Assembly (NCBI GenBank): GCA_900550175.1
Contig: URQX01000057.1
Span: 1 to 10,074, forward strand
Source of the DNA: an uncultured Veillonella sp.
GTDB taxonomy: Bacteria; Bacillota; Negativicutes; Veillonellales; Veillonellaceae
Direction: 5' to 3'
Length of the DNA stretch: 10,074 bases
How positions within the stretch are numbered: the first letter of the stretch is position 1; every line of letters begins with the position of its first letter. This document shows, piece by piece, positions 1 to 6,256 of the stretch. Position numbers and translations under genes: made by a program. The notes under the pieces are model-generated. The model worked only from the letters and a program-made list of their open reading frames with translations. It did no database searches and was not told the DNA's origin.

Positions 1-8
1 TTAGCCAT
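1..8 (-). CDS. First codons of a minus-strand gene leaving the window
   Basis: Read on the minus strand, an AAGGAG ribosome binding site (complement of 14-19) is followed five bases later by ATG GCT and two more bases before the window ends. This is the normal layout of a translation start in this genome, so a gene probably runs leftward out of the window. Only Met-Ala can be read, so no product can be named. It is divergent from the nuclease cassette that starts at 346. Confidence 0.4.
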
Positions 9-49
9 GATGACTCCTTTTTATAATCAGATTTCTCTATATATAGTAA

Positions 50-55
50 ATTATA
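50..55 (-). promoter_or_regulatory. Candidate -10 box for the leftward gene
   Basis: The minus strand reads a perfect TATAAT here, about 42 bases before the ATG at position 8, which would give a leader of roughly 35 bases. I see no good -35 box at 16-18 bp. In such AT-rich DNA a chance match is possible. Confidence 0.25.
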
Positions 56-184
56 GAGGCTAATGACGCAAGGATTTTCTATAGAATTTATAAATTATAT
101 AAATATTGTTTCAGTCTATTACTATAAAAGGGCATATTATGGGAAGTTTATTACTCGTTAATTATATTAAAGTATATATAGATA

Positions 185-214
185 AAGAGATTATTAGCAT
201 TGAATTAATCTCTT
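185..214. repeat. 9-bp perfect inverted repeat upstream of the cassette promoter
   Basis: AAGAGATTA at 185-193 is exactly complementary to TAATCTCTT at 206-214, with a 12-base spacer. It ends five bases before the -35 region of the promoter at 220-248. No T-tract follows, so it is not an obvious terminator. It could be a protein-binding site upstream of the promoter or part of the leader of an unseen transcript. Confidence 0.4.
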
Positions 215-219
215 CATTG

Positions 220-248
220 TTTACTCATAAAATAGCTGTTGATATAAT
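220..248 (+). promoter_or_regulatory. Promoter of the nuclease/beta-CASP cassette
   Basis: A TTTACT -35 (220-225; four of six consensus bases) is separated by 17 bp from a perfect TATAAT -10 (243-248). The -10 is preceded by TGA, forming an extended -10 (TGATATAAT, 240-248). Transcription would start near 255, leaving a leader of about 90 bases before the ATG at 346. The same TGATATAAT occurs at two other promoter positions in the window, which supports it as a real local promoter form. Confidence 0.6.
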
Positions 249-263
249 GAGTTTATGAGTAAA
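220..263. promoter_or_regulatory. Perfect 12-bp inverted repeat bracketing the promoter; likely operator
   Basis: TTTACTCATAAA (220-231) and TTTATGAGTAAA (252-263) are exact reverse complements separated by 20 bp. The left arm covers the -35 box and the right arm lies over the expected transcription start, with the -10 box in between. Because the left arm would be outside the transcript, the repeat is better explained as a DNA operator (two sites for a dimer, or a looping repressor) than as an RNA hairpin. No regulator gene is visible in the window. Confidence 0.5.
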
Positions 264-345
264 TATCTTGATTGTTTGTATGTAATGAGAGCTAAATTGT
301 TGGCTGTGTTTTGGGGCGTAAATTGTTTTTTGGAGGTATATTATT

Positions 346-1329
346 ATGGTAGCTTGTAAGACGTCTATTAAGAAAATTTTTGATCGGGTTAAGCGCGTTG
401 ATAAATTTGAAGAGTTTAAAACAACCTATGGCATCACTCTTTCTGATGAAAAGGACAACACAAAATTTGCAGCCAATTTTTATAAGTCGGCTATTGTAAA
501 TTACAAGGGAAAAGTAACTGGTTCTAAAGACTTGTATAGTGAAGTTATTGCCGAAACCCTTATAAATGATAATTTTATAAAAGATTGGTTAAACTTAATA
601 CCTGTAAGACCAGAACATTTTAAGATAAATCATCCGAATACAGATGAAAACGTGGATGCCCTAAAAATTACAAATCGAAAAGAGGAAATCTTAGCGAAGC
701 TATTATTTTATCAAGGTAACGTCGATGGATTAGGATATATCTTTGATTATCAAACACCTTTAAAAGCGACACAAAATGATTCTTATGGGAAAATAGATTT
801 ATTAGGTTATAACACTGATGATAAATGTTATTCTGTCATTGAATTAAAATATCGGCCTTCTGGCAGTGAGGAAACTTTACTACGATGCGTTTTAGAAGCT
901 TATACATATTATAGGCTGCTAGATATAAAACAGATTAATTCTGCTGTTGGCCATGATGGTATACAGAAACTAAAGAGATTACCTAGGTATGAACATACGA
1001 ATGAAGCAGAGTTAGTCGTTTTATTTGATGAAAAATCTTGTGCCGAAGATGACGGTGGAGCAGAAACTAATTTGATGCTTCGTATTGATCCAAATGAACC
1101 TAATAATCCTAGGTATCCATCCAAAACTGTTGTGTCACAACAGTTTAAAGAATGCAAAGAAATGATGGTTTCTGGTAAACGTAAGCAATTAGAAGCTTTG
1201 TGCGAAAATATTTTGAAACAAGAGCCTCAATTAAAACAAGTTCGATTTGTTGTATTACGTGCGGAAACGAAAAACCTAGATCGTACCTATCGAGCAGAGA
1301 CGTTGCTAACGATTTCTGGTAAAGGTTAG
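346..1329 (+). CDS. PD-(D/E)XK nuclease-like protein of a two-gene cassette
   Basis: I do not recognise a named family for this 327-residue protein. Its central part carries a plausible PD-(D/E)XK nuclease core: an acidic helix around E113/E114, D151 in GKIDLLG, E166 and K168 in the strand VIELKY, then a helix (about residues 177-191, LLRCVLEAYTYYRLL) like the one that follows the catalytic strand in Holliday-resolvase/RecB-type nucleases. The N-terminal 100 residues and the charged C-terminal third match nothing I know. There is no signal peptide or membrane segment, so it should be cytoplasmic. ATG at 346 follows GGAGG (332-336) by nine bases. The next gene starts two bases after the stop, so the two are almost certainly co-translated. 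Both genes are rich in AT-ending codons, including many ATA, unlike the ribosomal operon, which fits accessory DNA. Nuclease fold: likely; biological role: unknown. Confidence 0.7.
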   Translation: MVACKTSIKKIFDRVKRVDKFEEFKTTYGITLSDEKDNTKFAANFYKSAIVNYKGKVTGSKDLYSEVIAETLINDNFIKDWLNLIPVRPEHFKINHPNTDENVDALKITNRKEEILAKLLFYQGNVDGLGYIFDYQTPLKATQNDSYGKIDLLGYNTDDKCYSVIELKYRPSGSEETLLRCVLEAYTYYRLLDIKQINSAVGHDGIQKLKRLPRYEHTNEAELVVLFDEKSCAEDDGGAETNLMLRIDPNEPNNPRYPSKTVVSQQFKECKEMMVSGKRKQLEALCENILKQEPQLKQVRFVVLRAETKNLDRTYRAETLLTISGKG

Positions 1330-1331
1330 GT

Positions 1332-2507
1332 ATGAATATAGTTATACACCGTGGCACTCATCAGATTGGTGGTAGTGCCATAGAAATTAGTACAGCATCT
1401 ACCCGTATTATACTAGATTTTGGTAATGAATTAAGTTTAGATGAAAAGTACATACCTATAAATCTAGATATAGACGGCGTTACTAAAGGGATACCAGATT
1501 GTGATGGTATTGTAATCTCTCATTATCATATGGATCACTTAGGACAGCTGACTGCTGCATTACCAGAAATACCATTATATATTGGAATGTTAAGTAAAGA
1601 AGTGGCTATGATATCTGCTGAATATCAAGATAAAGACTTATACTTAAGATTATTAGGTGCAAACATATTTCGTGGAGGCGAGGCTTTTACAATTGGTGAT
1701 ATACGTATCAGACCTTTGGTTATCGACCATAGTGCTGTGGATAGTTATATGTTTGTCATTGAAGCGGAAGGTAAACGTGTCTTATATACAGGTGATTTCC
1801 GCATGCATGGGTTGCGTAGTCATATAGTAGAGAAATTAGTTAAAACCTATATAGGTGAGGTTGATGTATTAATTACAGAGGGGACTTCTTTGTCTAGAGA
1901 CGCAGATAACTACATATCTGAAGCCGCAGTGTTAGACGATATTTCTTCATATATCCAAGATGGGAAATATGTGTTTATTATGTGCTCCTCTACGAATATT
2001 GACCGTATTATGGGGATTTGGCAGAATATGCCAACTGATAAAGTGCTAATTTGTGATGCGTATCAGAAAAGAATATTAGATACTGTCATAAATAATGTAT
2101 ATTATAAAAGTTCTTTGTATCGTAGACAGGATAGACCACTAGTTCTTGATATAGGCAAGTATCCTAAGTATTATATGGATAACGGTTTTGTATCTTTAGC
2201 AAGAGCAACAGAAAATTATATTTCTCACATACAAGAATTTCCTAAGGATGATGTACGTATTATATATTCCATGTGGACAGGATATATTGAAGAAAACCTT
2301 GCATTGAAAACTTTGTTAGAGACTTACCCAACCTATATATGTCATGCCAGTGGTCATGTGTCTAAAGATGATTTGAATAAGTTTATAGAACTAGTTAATC
2401 CCGACGCTATTATTCCGGTTCATACTGATAATCCAGAGAGATTAGAGAAATTAGTGCCTCATAGAAATGTGTATGTTGTTAATGACAATGAGCCATTTAT
2501 TTTATAA
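1332..2507 (+). CDS. Short beta-CASP metallo-beta-lactamase nuclease (RNase J-like)
   Basis: This 391-residue protein has the full metal-binding set of the metallo-beta-lactamase fold: HYHMDH at 64-69 (HxHxDH), H133 in DHSAVDS, and D155 in YTGDF. It also has the beta-CASP motifs of nucleic-acid hydrolases: motif A E183 (ITEGT), motif B H338 (CHASGH) and motif C H364 (IPVHTD). The end, with SGH, then NPDAIIPVHT, closely resembles the end of the RNase J catalytic core. RNase J proteins are about 550 residues, and this one stops right after motif C, so it lacks the usual C-terminal domain. By family it should be a zinc-dependent RNase or DNase in the cytoplasm. It starts two bases after the PD-(D/E)XK-like gene, with AAAGG in the end of that gene as a weak ribosome binding site, implying translational coupling. 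Its partner and separate promoter argue against it being the housekeeping RNase J. Confidence 0.8.
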   Translation: MNIVIHRGTHQIGGSAIEISTASTRIILDFGNELSLDEKYIPINLDIDGVTKGIPDCDGIVISHYHMDHLGQLTAALPEIPLYIGMLSKEVAMISAEYQDKDLYLRLLGANIFRGGEAFTIGDIRIRPLVIDHSAVDSYMFVIEAEGKRVLYTGDFRMHGLRSHIVEKLVKTYIGEVDVLITEGTSLSRDADNYISEAAVLDDISSYIQDGKYVFIMCSSTNIDRIMGIWQNMPTDKVLICDAYQKRILDTVINNVYYKSSLYRRQDRPLVLDIGKYPKYYMDNGFVSLARATENYISHIQEFPKDDVRIIYSMWTGYIEENLALKTLLETYPTYICHASGHVSKDDLNKFIELVNPDAIIPVHTDNPERLEKLVPHRNVYVVNDNEPFIL

Positions 2508-2552
2508 TTCCTTTTAGAAATTTCATTTATGATGTATAATAAACAAAATTTT

Positions 2553-2577
2553 GCGTAGTATTTTACTACGCTTTTTT
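2553..2577 (+). terminator. Intrinsic terminator after the nuclease cassette
   Basis: GCGTAGTA (2553-2560) pairs perfectly with TACTACGC (2564-2571) around a three-base loop and is followed by six Ts. It lies 46 bases after the stop of the beta-CASP gene and closes the two-gene unit before the MFS promoter. Confidence 0.9.
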
Positions 2578-2617
2578 GTTGAAAAATATCAAAACTATAT
2601 AGCATTAACATTGTTTT

Positions 2618-2626
2618 TGATATAAT
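2618..2626 (+). promoter_or_regulatory. Extended -10 promoter of the MFS gene
   Basis: TGATATAAT is an extended -10 with a perfect TATAAT at 2621-2626. I see no convincing -35 at the normal distance, which is acceptable for extended -10 promoters. Transcription would begin near 2633, about 43 bases before the ATG at 2676. Confidence 0.5.
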
Positions 2627-2675
2627 TTAAATACATACATATTATAGTGCGATTTTACATGAAAGTGGTGTCTTT

Positions 2676-3860
2676 ATGCTGACGATTAGCAATAAAGGAT
2701 GGCTTTTTACTTCTATATTAAGTGCATTGATGGCGTTTACGTCATTGTCGACGGATATTTATTTGCCTGCCATGCCTGAGATGGGGCGAGATCTTAATGG
2801 TGATGCGGAGCTAACGTTGACTGGTTTCTTAATAGGTTTTGCGCTAGCCCAACTTTTCTGGGGCGCCGTTAGCGATAAAATTGGACGTAAGAAGCCGCTT
2901 ATTATGGGGGTAGTTTTATTTATCATTGGTTCTGTGGGGTGTGCATTGAGCTCATCCATGATGGAGTTGCTGGCTTGGCGCGTGTTCCAAGCCTTTGGTG
3001 CTTGCGTAGGACCTATGTTATCACGGGCTATGATTCGTGACTTATATGGTCGAACTGAAGCTGCTAAAATGTTATCTACCTTAGCTATTGTTATGGCCAT
3101 AGCGCCTATTGCAGGGCCGATGCTAGCAGGGCATCTACTCGTGTGGTATACTTGGCATTCAATCTTTTGGTTATTAGTTGCTATCGGCATTTTAATGCTC
3201 GTTGCCGTATTAGTCATTCCTGAAACACATCCTGTAGAGAAGCGTAGTAAAAAGTCTATAGGTCATACCTATAATAATTATTGGATTTTATTACGTAATA
3301 AAGGCTTTATGAAATATACGCTATGTGTTAGCTCTTTTTATATTGCTATCTATGCGTTCCTAACGGGTTCTCCTTATGTATATATTGATGTTTATGGAGT
3401 TCCGAAGGAATACTTTGGCTATCTCTTTTCTGTTAATATTATTGGTGTTATGTTACTAAGTGCTATTAATCGTCGTATTGTAAGTGCTATACGCCTCGAT
3501 AGATTATTGCGATATGCTACATTATTTGCTGCTATTTGTGTATCTGTTGTAATGGGGTTAATAATCATAGGCTATCATTCCCTGTGGTTAATCGTTATTG
3601 GTTGTTTCTTATTCTTCTCCATGAATGGTATCATTGCAGCTGTAACAAATGCCTTAGCATTAGATCGGGCAGGTAGAATGGCAGGTTCTGGGGCAGCACT
3701 CCTAGGTGCCATGCAATATGGTAGTGGCATTATATCATCGTTGATTCTTACCTTTTTACCAAATGATACGGCAGACCCTATGATGGGTGTAATTGCAATA
3801 TTTGTAATTATTTGTGCTATTATCGCTTTTCCTGAAGATGAAAAATATAATCGTATATAA
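2676..3860 (+). CDS. Bcr/CflA-type MFS multidrug efflux transporter
   Basis: This 394-residue membrane protein has the usual length and twelve-helix pattern of the DHA1 drug:proton antiporters. TM1 carries the STDIYLPAMP sequence (25-34) typical of the Bcr/CflA (bicyclomycin/chloramphenicol resistance) group. Motif A is GAVSDKIGRKK (63-73) in the loop after TM2, with R102 in the following helix segment. The antiporter motif C is APIAGPMLAGHL (143-154). Expected role: proton-driven export of small drugs or metabolites across the cytoplasmic membrane; the substrate cannot be read from sequence. ATG at 2676 follows AAAGTGGTG (2662-2670) by five bases. The gene stands alone, with its own extended -10 promoter and a strong terminator, so it is probably not functionally tied to the nuclease pair before it. 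Confidence 0.88.
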   Translation: MLTISNKGWLFTSILSALMAFTSLSTDIYLPAMPEMGRDLNGDAELTLTGFLIGFALAQLFWGAVSDKIGRKKPLIMGVVLFIIGSVGCALSSSMMELLAWRVFQAFGACVGPMLSRAMIRDLYGRTEAAKMLSTLAIVMAIAPIAGPMLAGHLLVWYTWHSIFWLLVAIGILMLVAVLVIPETHPVEKRSKKSIGHTYNNYWILLRNKGFMKYTLCVSSFYIAIYAFLTGSPYVYIDVYGVPKEYFGYLFSVNIIGVMLLSAINRRIVSAIRLDRLLRYATLFAAICVSVVMGLIIIGYHSLWLIVIGCFLFFSMNGIIAAVTNALALDRAGRMAGSGAALLGAMQYGSGIISSLILTFLPNDTADPMMGVIAIFVIICAIIAFPEDEKYNRI

Positions 3861-3867
3861 TAGTGGT

Positions 3868-3912
3868 GAAAGCAAGGGCTTAAATTTGAGCTCTTGCTTT
3901 CATTCTTTTTTT
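3868..3912 (+). terminator. Intrinsic terminator after the MFS gene
   Basis: GAAAGCAAG (3868-3876) pairs with CTTGCTTTC (3893-3901), and pairing continues inward with G-U wobbles towards an AT-rich loop. A run of seven Ts (3906-3912) follows. The descending arm also holds the -35 box of the next promoter. Confidence 0.82.
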
Positions 3913-3922
3913 AGGTTATAAT
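3894..3922 (+). promoter_or_regulatory. Promoter of the rpsF-ssb-rpsR operon
   Basis: TTGCTT (3894-3899) lies exactly 17 bp before a perfect TATAAT (3917-3922). The -35 matches only its first three consensus bases. Transcription should start near 3929. The promoter overlaps the terminator of the upstream gene, so the stop of one unit and the start of the next share DNA. Confidence 0.55.
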
Positions 3923-3928
3923 AGTAAG

Positions 3929-4002
3929 GCTTATTGATGGTAAGCACTTCCTACCCCTATGTGTCGATAGGGGCATTAGTCCGAAAGAGGAGGTGATTTT
4001 GT
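3929..4002 (+). promoter_or_regulatory. rpsF mRNA leader; candidate S6:S18 autoregulatory element
   Basis: The leader can fold into a helix between CACTTCCT (3945-3952) and AGGAGGTG (3988-3995), eight pairs with one G-U. The second strand is the rpsF Shine-Dalgarno sequence, so this helix would hide it. It encloses a hairpin (CCCCTAT 3954-3960 with ATAGGGG 3967-3973) and a single-stranded stretch holding CCG (3981-3983). Known rpsF leaders that bind the S6:S18 complex have two helices around an internal loop with a conserved CCG, mimicking the 16S rRNA site. Both S6 and S18 are encoded in this operon. A competing small hairpin (GCTTA 3929-3933 with TAAGC 3941-3945) is also possible. The fold is seen in the sequence; the binding is inferred from the family. 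Confidence 0.6.
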
Positions 4003-4287
4003 ATGAACAAATACGAAGTCATGTTTATTGTGAAACCAGCTGAAGAAGAAGCAACTAACGCTGTTATTGAAAAAGTAGAAGCTTTAATTGCTCGTGTAGG
4101 CGGCACAGTAGAAAAGGTAGATCGTTGGGGCAAGCGTCGTCTTGCTTACGCTGTGAAGAAATTCACTGACGGTTTCTATGTATTGATCAACTTTGAAGCA
4201 GCACCTGCTGAAATCAAAGAAATCGATCGTGTATTGAAAATCAACGATGAAGTCCTAAGACATCTAATTGTAAAACACGAAGCATAA
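4003..4287 (+). CDS. rpsF: 30S ribosomal protein S6
   Basis: This 94-residue protein has the full length of bacterial S6. It begins MNKYEVMFIVKP, with the S6 core DRWGKRRLAYAVKK (40-53) followed by GFYVLINFEA (57-66). S6 binds the central domain of 16S rRNA in the 30S platform as a heterodimer with S18, which is encoded two genes downstream. The ATG follows a very strong AGAGGAGGTG site that the leader can sequester. ssb follows after 19 bases. Confidence 0.97.
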   Translation: MNKYEVMFIVKPAEEEATNAVIEKVEALIARVGGTVEKVDRWGKRRLAYAVKKFTDGFYVLINFEAAPAEIKEIDRVLKINDEVLRHLIVKHEA

Positions 4288-4306
4288 TTAAAGCCTGGAG
4301 GAAAAC

Positions 4307-4705
4307 ATGAACTCTGTACAAATTCTAGGTAATTTAGCTCGTGATCCTGAAGTACGTTACACTAAAACAGGTCGTGCGGTAGCCACTTTTACAGTAGCTG
4401 CAACAAACACCTATGTTGACTCTGCAACAAATGAAACGAAAGAACAAACTGCTTTCATCAACTGCGTTGCATGGGGGAAACTTGGTGAAGCGGCAGGCAA
4501 TCTTCGTAAAGGCAGTCGTTGCTTTGTAGAAGGTCGTTTGCAAACTCGTTCTTACGAGACTCAGGACGGTCAAAAACGGTACGTTACTGAAGTAGTAGCG
4601 AACTTTGTGGGCCAATCCCTTGATATGAATACTAATTCTTTCGAAGGTGGGTCCAATTTTGATAGTTTCAGTACAGGCGGCGATGACGAAAACATCCCGT
4701 TCTAG
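4307..4705 (+). CDS. ssb: Single-stranded DNA-binding protein
   Basis: This 132-residue protein begins MNSVQILGNLARDPEVRYT, the usual SSB OB-fold opening, and has the conserved NCVAWGKLGE segment (52-61, with W56) and GRLQTRSY (77-84). A short glycine/serine-rich linker leads to the acidic tail GGDDENIPF, the docking tip for replication and repair partners. The protein coats single-stranded DNA as a tetramer during replication and repair. The linker is short, so the protein is smaller than E. coli SSB (178 residues). It has a good GGAGG site and sits between rpsF and rpsR, the standard arrangement, so it is the housekeeping copy. Confidence 0.97.
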   Translation: MNSVQILGNLARDPEVRYTKTGRAVATFTVAATNTYVDSATNETKEQTAFINCVAWGKLGEAAGNLRKGSRCFVEGRLQTRSYETQDGQKRYVTEVVANFVGQSLDMNTNSFEGGSNFDSFSTGGDDENIPF

Positions 4706-4744
4706 TGTCAGGGACTCCTACTAATTCGAAAAGGAGGATTCGCA

Positions 4745-4975
4745 ATGAGAAGAGATAGAGGCAGAAAGCCAAGAAGAAAAGTATGCGTTTTCTGTGCAGA
4801 CCATATCGATCAAATCGACTATAAAGATGTTGCTAAACTTCGTCGTTTCACGACTGAACGCGGCAAAATCTTACCTCGTCGTATTTCCGGTACTTGCGCA
4901 AAACATCAACGCAAATTGACTACATCTATCAAACGTGCACGTGCAATCGCTTTATTGCCATTCACTGCTGAATAA
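4745..4975 (+). CDS. rpsR: 30S ribosomal protein S18, zinc-binding form
   Basis: This 76-residue protein has the S18 core DYKDVAKLRRFTTERGKILPRR (25-46), the segment that contacts 16S rRNA and S6. It keeps the cysteines of the zinc-type (C+) form: C14 and C17 in CVFC, and C51 with H54 in GTCAKH. Zinc-independent S18 paralogues lack these residues. AAGGAGG at 4731-4737 is its ribosome binding site. A short CTCCT (4715-4719) in the gap after ssb could pair with part of it, which is weak evidence for local control. A strong terminator follows, closing the operon. Confidence 0.97.
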   Translation: MRRDRGRKPRRKVCVFCADHIDQIDYKDVAKLRRFTTERGKILPRRISGTCAKHQRKLTTSIKRARAIALLPFTAE

Positions 4976-4985
4976 TTGATGAATC

Positions 4986-5020
4986 AAGGCGGTACAACCA
5001 TTTGGTTGTACCGCCTTTTT
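4986..5020 (+). terminator. Strong intrinsic terminator of the rpsF operon
   Basis: GGCGGTACAACC (4988-4999) and GGTTGTACCGCC (5004-5015) form a perfect 12-bp stem with a four-base loop, extendable by two A-T pairs, followed by five Ts. It begins 11 bases after the rpsR stop. Confidence 0.95.
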
Positions 5021-5295
5021 GCGTTCTTTTTGCAATATTATCTTATAGTGCATTTAAATCTTAAAGAGCAATGAGTTCTGTAAAGAGTCTAAATATAGTC
5101 TATAGAGCTGATTGTTCTTGCTGGCTATGCACTAAACGCATAGTGGGATTTTAGCTTCATTAAATCTAAAAAAATAGAATATTCATCGTATGCAATAAAT
5201 ATTCAATAAAATAGATATGGAGAGAATATCTTAAAGTTTTATAATAATACCTTTAAAAACAGTATTTACATGACTAATCTATATAAATAAATTAA
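5021..5295. other. AT-rich intergenic stretch without a recognisable gene
   Basis: I find no credible protein or RNA gene here. Two pairings stand out. TAGTGCAT (5046-5053) is the exact complement of ATGCACTA (5127-5134). CTATGC (5125-5130) can instead pair with GCATAG (5138-5143) over a seven-base loop, so the two folds are mutually exclusive. AATATTCA also appears twice (about 5178 and 5206). No terminator or known riboswitch consensus is evident. A long untranslated leader, a small RNA or decayed sequence are all possible. Confidence 0.3.
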
Positions 5296-5344
5296 TTAAA
5301 CTTATGCATATCATCGTTAAAACTTATGATTTTTATACTATAAT
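5296..5344 (+). promoter_or_regulatory. Promoter with upstream direct repeat, before the Tat/Fe-S/NifB-like operon
   Basis: TTAAAA (5317-5322) lies 16 bp before a perfect TATAAT (5339-5344), 48 bases before the chosen ATG at 5393. The -35 match is weak. TTAAACTTATG (5296-5306) is repeated as TTAAAACTTATG (5317-5328), spaced 21-22 bp or two helical turns, with the second copy covering the -35 box. This is the kind of layout used by activators or repressors that bind direct repeats, but chance is possible in AT-rich DNA. Confidence 0.4.
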
Positions 5345-5392
5345 GTGAGTATATGATTAGTACTGTAAAGTTCAGTGAAAGGTGGTAAGTAC

Positions 5393-6256
5393 ATGGGATT
5401 TTTGAAAAAGGATATATCCCGTCGCCAGTTTATTGGTGGTGCTTTAGCTTTAGCAGCCGCATCAGCGGTGCCGTCGTTTATACGAGGCGCTTACAAGCCA
5501 ACACAGTCTGACTCATTACAAGTGTGGACTTGTGGCGGTTTGTCGGAAGCGTTTCTTGATTTAAACCAAGTTTATACGATGCACACAGGGCACAATATTC
5601 AGTATACTGGTGCTTTTGCAGGGGCTATTGGTAAATCCTTGTTAGCGGAAAAGAGTCGCACAGAAGTCTTTGGGGCTCGCGGTTTAGATCTAGCGAAAAA
5701 TATGCGCAAAAAAGGCGTAAGTATGGCTTTTGAACCATTATGTTTTACGGATTACGTTATCGTTACACCTAAGGGGAATCCCGCAGGGATTCGAGACTTG
5801 AAGGATATGGCCGAGCCTGGTGTACGCGTTATGTTGCCCCTAGGTGCATCTCCACCAGGTAGTGCATCTGTAAAAGGAATCATGAAATTATCTGGTTTGA
5901 CCGATGGTATCATGAAAAACTTAATGGCTGAAAATGCTTGTGTAATTTCCATGATGTGTGACCTCGTAGAAGGTAAAGCCGATGTATCCATCATTGAAAA
6001 ACGCCTTACCACACATGATCGGTTCAAGGATCGTATAGAGTACTTCTCCATACCTGCACAATTTGTGCCACCTGCACCGCTTACTTTCACTATTAACACG
6101 ATGAAATATGTACAAGATCGTACGTTGGCTGCCGATTATATTGAATTTACACGATCCCAAGAAGGACAACAAATCTTAGAAAATCACGGGTTCACATCCG
6201 TCCATAGTGCGAGAGGTCTCGATTTGATAGAAAGGTTTGGTGTAAAAGATGTGTAG
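5393..6256 (+). CDS. Tat-exported ModA-like substrate-binding protein
   Basis: This 287-residue protein has a twin-arginine signal, SRRQFIG (9-15), followed by an alanine-rich hydrophobic stretch to about residue 27, so it should be exported folded by the Tat system. No lipobox cysteine is present. The mature part resembles type II periplasmic binding proteins of the molybdate/anion group: VWTCGGLSEAF (44-54) near the start, DYVIVTPKGNP (120-130), DLKDMAEPGVRVMLP (135-149) and a late TLAADYIEFTRSQEGQQIL (244-262). I chose ATG at 5393 because AAAGGTGG (5378-5385) lies at normal distance before it; an in-frame GTG at 5375 would put that site inside the gene. No ABC permease or ATPase gene accompanies it. 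Its stop overlaps the next gene by 8 bases. The ligand is unknown: oxyanion, metal complex or cofactor are all possible. Confidence 0.78.
   Translation: MGFLKKDISRRQFIGGALALAAASAVPSFIRGAYKPTQSDSLQVWTCGGLSEAFLDLNQVYTMHTGHNIQYTGAFAGAIGKSLLAEKSRTEVFGARGLDLAKNMRKKGVSMAFEPLCFTDYVIVTPKGNPAGIRDLKDMAEPGVRVMLPLGASPPGSASVKGIMKLSGLTDGIMKNLMAENACVISMMCDLVEGKADVSIIEKRLTTHDRFKDRIEYFSIPAQFVPPAPLTFTINTMKYVQDRTLAADYIEFTRSQEGQQILENHGFTSVHSARGLDLIERFGVKDV

Noticed and set aside
1..345. Mobile element end or attachment site bordering the nuclease cassette
   Set aside because: The inverted repeats found here flank a promoter; there is no transposase or integrase gene, no matching repeat after the cassette terminator and no tRNA gene.
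1332..2507. Housekeeping RNase J
   Set aside because: The protein is about 160 residues shorter than RNase J, ends right after beta-CASP motif C, and is coupled to a nuclease-like gene in a separately controlled cassette.
2759..3217. 152-codon open frame on the minus strand inside the MFS gene
   Set aside because: It is antisense to a clear membrane transporter, has no convincing ribosome binding site and reads as low-complexity sequence expected from the opposite strand of hydrophobic helices.
5375..5392. GTG start six codons upstream for the Tat-signal protein
   Set aside because: The AAAGGTGG ribosome binding site would then lie inside the gene, and the ATG at 5393 has normal spacing and gives a standard Tat signal.
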